DNA from: an uncultured bacterium
Lineage (GTDB): Bacteria > Bacillota > Clostridia > TANB77 > CAG-508
DNA: 27,052 nucleotides
Direction: 5' to 3'
Assembly: GCA_905214245.1 (NCBI GenBank)
Contig: CAJMLO010000010.1
Span: forward strand, 1 to 27,052
The translations under genes were made by a program, and so were the position numbers. Below the pieces are notes generated by a model that saw nothing but the letters and a program-made list of their open reading frames with translations, was not told the DNA's origin and did no database searches. Positions 24,893 to 27,052 of the stretch are shown here, piece after piece (the stretch's first letter is position 1; each line of letters begins with the position of its first letter).

Positions 24893-25126
24893 ATGAGAAT
24901 ATCAGATTTATTATTAAAATTAATTGAAAAGAAATATTATGCAGAGAAAGAGCAAATTGAGAACAAGCTAAATATATTCTATGCAATGAATAAGATTAGT
25001 GATGAAGAATATAGCTCATTAGTACTAAAAGCAGAAGAAGTTTATGCAGAAGCAACAGATACAGAAGAAACTGACAACATAACAGAGGAGACAACAGCAA
25101 ACACAGAAGAAAAAGCGGAGGAATAA
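24893..25126 (+). CDS. Small helical protein after the tail fibre
   Basis: The 77-aa product starts 2 nt after the fibre stop with AGAGGTG as SD. It has a helical N-terminus (LLKLIEKKYYAEKEQIENK), then NIFYAMNKISDEEYSSLVLKA, a small helix-loop-helix common in proteins encoded directly after phage fibres (similar in style to XkdX-type tail genes). A Thr/Glu-rich tail follows (TEETDNITEETTANTEE). No membrane segment. It could be a fibre chaperone or assembly helper, since such helpers are often encoded next to the fibre, but I recognise no family. Confidence 0.65.
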   Translation: MRISDLLLKLIEKKYYAEKEQIENKLNIFYAMNKISDEEYSSLVLKAEEVYAEATDTEETDNITEETTANTEEKAEE

Positions 25127-25129
25127 TCT

Positions 25130-25450
25130 ATGGAAAATATAACAATAGGTCAAATTGTTATAGCAATAGGAAGTCTGTCAACATTGGCAGGCTTCTTTTA
25201 TGCAATATACAACTTTGTAAAGAAAACTGTATTAGATAAAATAAGTGCTAATACACAAAGAATAGAGAGTCTTGAAAAAGAAACGGAAAATCTCAAAAGA
25301 GAGGTTGCTGATAGTAAAGAAGAAAGACTAATTCTACTAAAAGCTCAATTAGCTTGTTTAAAAGGCTTAAAAGAACAAGGCTGTGATGGACCAGTAACGC
25401 AAGCAATTGGAGATATAGAAAATTATTTAATAAAGAAAACACATAATTAA
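25130..25450 (+). CDS. Membrane-anchored coiled-coil protein, holin-associated candidate
   Basis: The 106-aa product has SD GGAGGAA. Residues 7-27 form one membrane helix (GQIVIAIGSLSTLAGFFYAI). Residues 36-68 are coiled coil (SANTQRIESLEKETENLK). The C-terminus, ACLKGLKEQGCDGPVTQAI, is a conserved-looking end seen in small phage proteins encoded just before the holin in low-GC gut phages. Its place between fibre and holin, with one TM and a coiled coil, resembles XhlA-type holin partners. It would sit in the host membrane and help holin or amidase action. The partner role is inferred from order and topology. Confidence 0.65.
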   Translation: MENITIGQIVIAIGSLSTLAGFFYAIYNFVKKTVLDKISANTQRIESLEKETENLKREVADSKEERLILLKAQLACLKGLKEQGCDGPVTQAIGDIENYLIKKTHN

Positions 25451-25463
25451 AGGAGGGAAGATT

Positions 25464-25664
25464 ATGGAAAAATTAAAGAAAATAGCAAAATATACTACAA
25501 ATATTTTAGCAATAATTAGTGCATTAATTGCTGGAATTAATGCTGTTGATGGTATAACAATACCATATGCAATTCAAATAGTGCAAATAATAGCTGTTGT
25601 TCAAGGTGTTATTGGTACATATTTGCTAGGTCAAAAAGTTGTTACAAATAAGGAGGATAAATAG
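25464..25664 (+). CDS. Holin
   Basis: The 66-aa protein has AGGAGGG upstream. Two hydrophobic helices are clear: residues about 12-27 (TNILAIISALIAGINA) and about 36-55 (AIQIVQIIAVVQGVIGTYLL), joined by a short DGIT turn. Both ends are charged (EKLKKIAK and TNKEDK). Small size, two TM segments and a position directly before an amidase define a class II-type holin. It should oligomerise in the membrane and release the amidase or collapse the membrane potential at lysis. The next gene's ATG directly follows its stop codon. Confidence 0.85.
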   Translation: MEKLKKIAKYTTNILAIISALIAGINAVDGITIPYAIQIVQIIAVVQGVIGTYLLGQKVVTNKEDK

Positions 25665-26525
25665 ATGGAAATAATTGAAACTAACTTACAATTCAAAAAT
25701 ATGAACACAAGAACATCTACAGAAAGAATAATTTTACATCATGCAGATGCAAAAACATGCTCGGCGGAGGATATTCACAGGTGGCATCTTGCTAACGGTT
25801 GGGCTGGAGCAGGATATCATTTTCTAGTTAGAAAAGATGGCACAATATACAGACTTCGTCCAGAAGATAAAGTTGGAGCTCATGCATATGGCTCAAACTA
25901 TAATTCAATAGGAGTATGTTTTGAAGGTAACTACATGGAAGAAGATATGCCAGAAGTTCAAAAACAAGCTGGAAAGGAATTAGTTGCATACTTAAAGAAT
26001 AAGTACAAGATATCAACAGTGCAAAAACATAAAGATGTTTGTGCTACGAGTTGCCCGGGAGATAAGTTCCCTTTTAATGAGATTGCAAAATCTGAGACAA
26101 GTAATGAAATTATACCTAAACCACAAGAAAACGTTCAAAAAGGCAACGTCGCAGAAATACAAGCCACTCTAAATGATAGATACGGACTAAATATTGCTGT
26201 AGATAATATCTATGGAAACGAGACAAGGAAAGCACTTGTAAAAGGGCTACAAACAGAATTAAATAAACAATATCATAGAGGTTTAGCTGTCGATGGAATA
26301 TTTGGAACCAACACTTACAATTCTTGTATAAATGTTCGCAAAGGAGCAGAAGGTAATATTACATATTTAATTCAAGCTATGCTAATATGCCATTCATTCG
26401 ACATAGATGCAGATGGAATATTCGGAAATGCAACAGAAACTGCGGTACGAGAATTTCAAAAAAGAAATGGATTATCACAAGATGGAATAGTAGGAAAGAA
26501 TACATTCAATAAGTTATTCAAATAA
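25665..26525 (+). CDS. Endolysin: N-acetylmuramoyl-L-alanine amidase with peptidoglycan-binding repeats
   Basis: The 286-aa lysin has an N-terminal Amidase_2 (PGRP-like) domain at residues about 18-140: LHHAD (zinc-binding H25/H26), then YHFLVRKDGTIYR, HAYGSNYNSIGVCFEGNY, and a zinc site with H122 and C130 (KHKDVCATSCPG). Two peptidoglycan-binding (PG_binding_1-like) repeats follow at about 161-223 and 226-286, with signature IYGNETRKAL, GIFGTNTYNS and GIFGNATETAVREFQKRNG. It cleaves the amide bond between MurNAc and the stem peptide. There is no signal peptide, so exit depends on the holin just upstream. The ATG abuts the holin stop, and its SD (AAGGAGG) lies at the holin 3' end. Confidence 0.93.
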   Translation: MEIIETNLQFKNMNTRTSTERIILHHADAKTCSAEDIHRWHLANGWAGAGYHFLVRKDGTIYRLRPEDKVGAHAYGSNYNSIGVCFEGNYMEEDMPEVQKQAGKELVAYLKNKYKISTVQKHKDVCATSCPGDKFPFNEIAKSETSNEIIPKPQENVQKGNVAEIQATLNDRYGLNIAVDNIYGNETRKALVKGLQTELNKQYHRGLAVDGIFGTNTYNSCINVRKGAEGNITYLIQAMLICHSFDIDADGIFGNATETAVREFQKRNGLSQDGIVGKNTFNKLFK

Positions 26526-26530
26526 ACTTT

Positions 26531-26557
26531 GGTAGGAGCAATCCTACCTCTTTTTTT
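26531..26557 (+). terminator. Strong terminator after the lysis operon
   Basis: Perfect 7-bp stem GGTAGGA (26531-26537) with TCCTACC (26542-26548), closed by a GCAA (GNRA) loop, then TCTTTTTTT. This is a textbook intrinsic terminator 5 nt after the amidase stop and ends the late transcript. Confidence 0.9.
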
Positions 26558-26564
26558 ATGCCAA

Positions 26565-26580
26565 TTTCGCTATAGCGAAA
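26565..26580. repeat. Perfect 16-bp palindrome TTTCGCTATAGCGAAA
   Basis: The sequence is identical to its own reverse complement over 16 bp, with a TATA centre. It lies 8 nt after the T-run of the late terminator. A dimeric repressor or activator operator is one reading; a hairpin on either strand is another. No gene covers it. Confidence 0.65.
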
Positions 26581-26664
26581 GGATGCGTTAAATCTTAGAC
26601 AACAAACTATATCCTAAAATAATTAAAATGCCTTAAAACTCATTCTCATACGTTGAATTTTTGC

Positions 26665-26721
26665 CTGTTTTTAGCTGTTTGACAAGTTTCGACAGACTTT
26701 TCACATAAAATTTGTTATTAT
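26665..26721 (+). promoter_or_regulatory. Candidate promoter P3 with 10-bp-periodic boxes
   Basis: CTGTTT recurs at 26665 and 26675, GACA at 26681 and 26691, all with 10-bp period, ending in TTTCGACA. TCGACA (26689-26694) lies 21 bp upstream of TATTAT (26716-26721), which has the TG of an extended -10. TTTCGACA and TTTGACA read as TGTCGAAA and TGTCAAA on the other strand, both fitting the Spo0A box. The start point would lie close to the AAGGAGG SD of the Spo0E-like gene. No normal -35 at 17 bp exists, so the site probably needs an activator. Confidence 0.45.
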
Positions 26722-26742
26722 ATTAAAAAGGAGGACAAGCTT

Positions 26743-26862
26743 ATGGAAGAAGTAAAAAAGCTTGAACTAAAGATAAAGAACAATAGCCGATATGAAGATA
26801 TAATAGAGCAGAGTATGCAAATAGATAAATACATAGACAAAATAATTGAGGGAGCATTATAG
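26743..26862 (+). CDS. Spo0E-like aspartyl-phosphate phosphatase family protein
   Basis: The ATG has AAGGAGG about 8 nt upstream. The 39-aa product has two helices: EEVKKLELKIKN, a turn, then YEDIIEQSMQIDKYIDKIIE. The QSMQIDKYI segment lines up with the Spo0E signature (SQELDxxI): S, the hydrophobic position, D and I are kept, while the usual Q and E become M and Q. Spo0E proteins are 40-90-aa helical hairpins that remove phosphate from Spo0A~P and so block sporulation. The protein would act in the cytosol. It sits alone after the lysis terminator, has its own promoter and terminator, and looks like an accessory gene. The length is at the short end of the family. Other tiny helical proteins cannot be excluded. 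Confidence 0.6.
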   Translation: MEEVKKLELKIKNNSRYEDIIEQSMQIDKYIDKIIEGAL

Positions 26863-26878
26863 CTTCCTTGTAATTTTT
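26848..26878 (+). terminator. Terminator overlapping the stop of the Spo0E-like gene
   Basis: An 8-bp stem with two G-U pairs joins GAGGGAGC (26848-26855) to GCTTCCTT (26862-26869) around ATTATA, followed by GTAATTTTT. The stem includes the last codons and the stop codon. The T-run is interrupted, so efficiency may be modest. Confidence 0.5.
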
Positions 26879-26936
26879 AATGCAATTTAATTTTTTAATG
26901 CAGTTATATTTTTAATTTTAATGCAGTTTTAATGCA
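26875..26936. repeat. Four copies of TTTTAATGCA (iteron-like)
   Basis: Exact copies start at 26875, 26893, 26916 and 26927, all in one direction within 62 bp, with flanking A/T-rich DNA continuing to the window end (27052). The spacing (18, 23, 11 bp) is irregular. Direct repeats beside an A+T stretch suit an origin or a protein-binding array. From 26937 to 27052 I see no gene. Confidence 0.55.
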
Positions 26937-27052
26937 AATATTGAAGAATATAATAAAAAACAATAAAAAATAATTAAATAAAAAAATAAAAAAGCTGTAT
27001 TTCAAGCCTATTTTTACCAATAATAAAATTACATGTAAAATAATAAAAAATA

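Noticed and set aside
26985..27020. Bidirectional terminator near AGCTGTATTTCAAGCCT at the right edge
   Set aside because: The stem is only about 5 bp with a G-U pair; A- and T-rich flanks are common here. It could serve a convergent gene outside the window, but support is too weak.
1..27052. CRISPR arrays, IS elements, integrase or toxin-antitoxin genes
   Set aside because: No regularly spaced repeats with unique spacers, no transposase or recombinase motif, and no paired toxin-antitoxin genes were seen in this window.

Overview
This window looks like the structural and lysis half of a tailed phage or prophage of a low-GC Gram-positive bacterium (Clostridia-like Firmicute). The DNA is very AT-rich, nearly every gene has a strong AGGAGG-type ribosome-binding site, and all recognisable genes lie on the + strand. 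Gene order is terminase, portal, scaffold, capsid, connector, tail hub, internal virion proteins, tail fibres, holin, amidase. No tape-measure protein, major tail-tube protein or sheath is visible. With the large internal proteins, this points to a short-tailed (podovirus-like) particle, best compared with P22- or T7-type heads and tails. A small Spo0E-like gene at the right end suggests that the host forms spores.

Left region (1-3028). This is the end of the early or regulatory block: a 5'-truncated coiled-coil protein, a small unknown protein, and an ArpU/RinA-like late activator. The activator gene ends in a tandem 11-bp repeat that leads into a promoter-like element. Next comes an orphan 206-aa gene with its own promoter and terminator (moron-like), then a DUF4406 nucleotide-metabolism-like gene. 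About 320 nt of hairpin-rich DNA with no gene longer than a few codons follows, and then a small Cys-rich ORF.

Morphogenesis (3038-13034). TerS and TerL overlap by 4 nt. They are followed by a small membrane protein, portal, scaffold, major capsid protein, a small unknown protein, a head-tail adaptor, a beta-rich tail hub/nozzle candidate, and a coiled-coil internal virion protein. Hairpin terminators sit between portal and scaffold and after the capsid gene, which should set different expression levels inside one operon.

Ejection, adsorption and lysis (13044-26525). A 2302-aa polyvalent protein carries two HExxH metalloprotease motifs, an ADP-ribosyltransferase-like or related segment, three 71-aa tandem repeats, and an LPD38-like region. 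Then come two tail-fibre or tip proteins, a BppU-like small protein, a collagen-like fibre with five alternating beta modules, two small proteins, a holin, and an amidase with peptidoglycan-binding repeats. A strong terminator closes the operon.

Right end (26526-27052). A 16-bp perfect palindrome is followed by a promoter region with 10-bp-periodic boxes, a 39-aa Spo0E-like protein, its terminator, and four copies of TTTTAATGCA. The promoters before the orphan 206-aa gene and before the Spo0E-like gene share one layout: tandem TTTCGAC-type boxes (like Spo0A boxes), a 21-bp spacer, then TATAAT or TATTAT. My leading hypothesis for an undescribed system is that the phage senses host Spo0A through these promoters and feeds back on sporulation with a Spo0E-type phosphatase. 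This is inference from motifs and needs testing.
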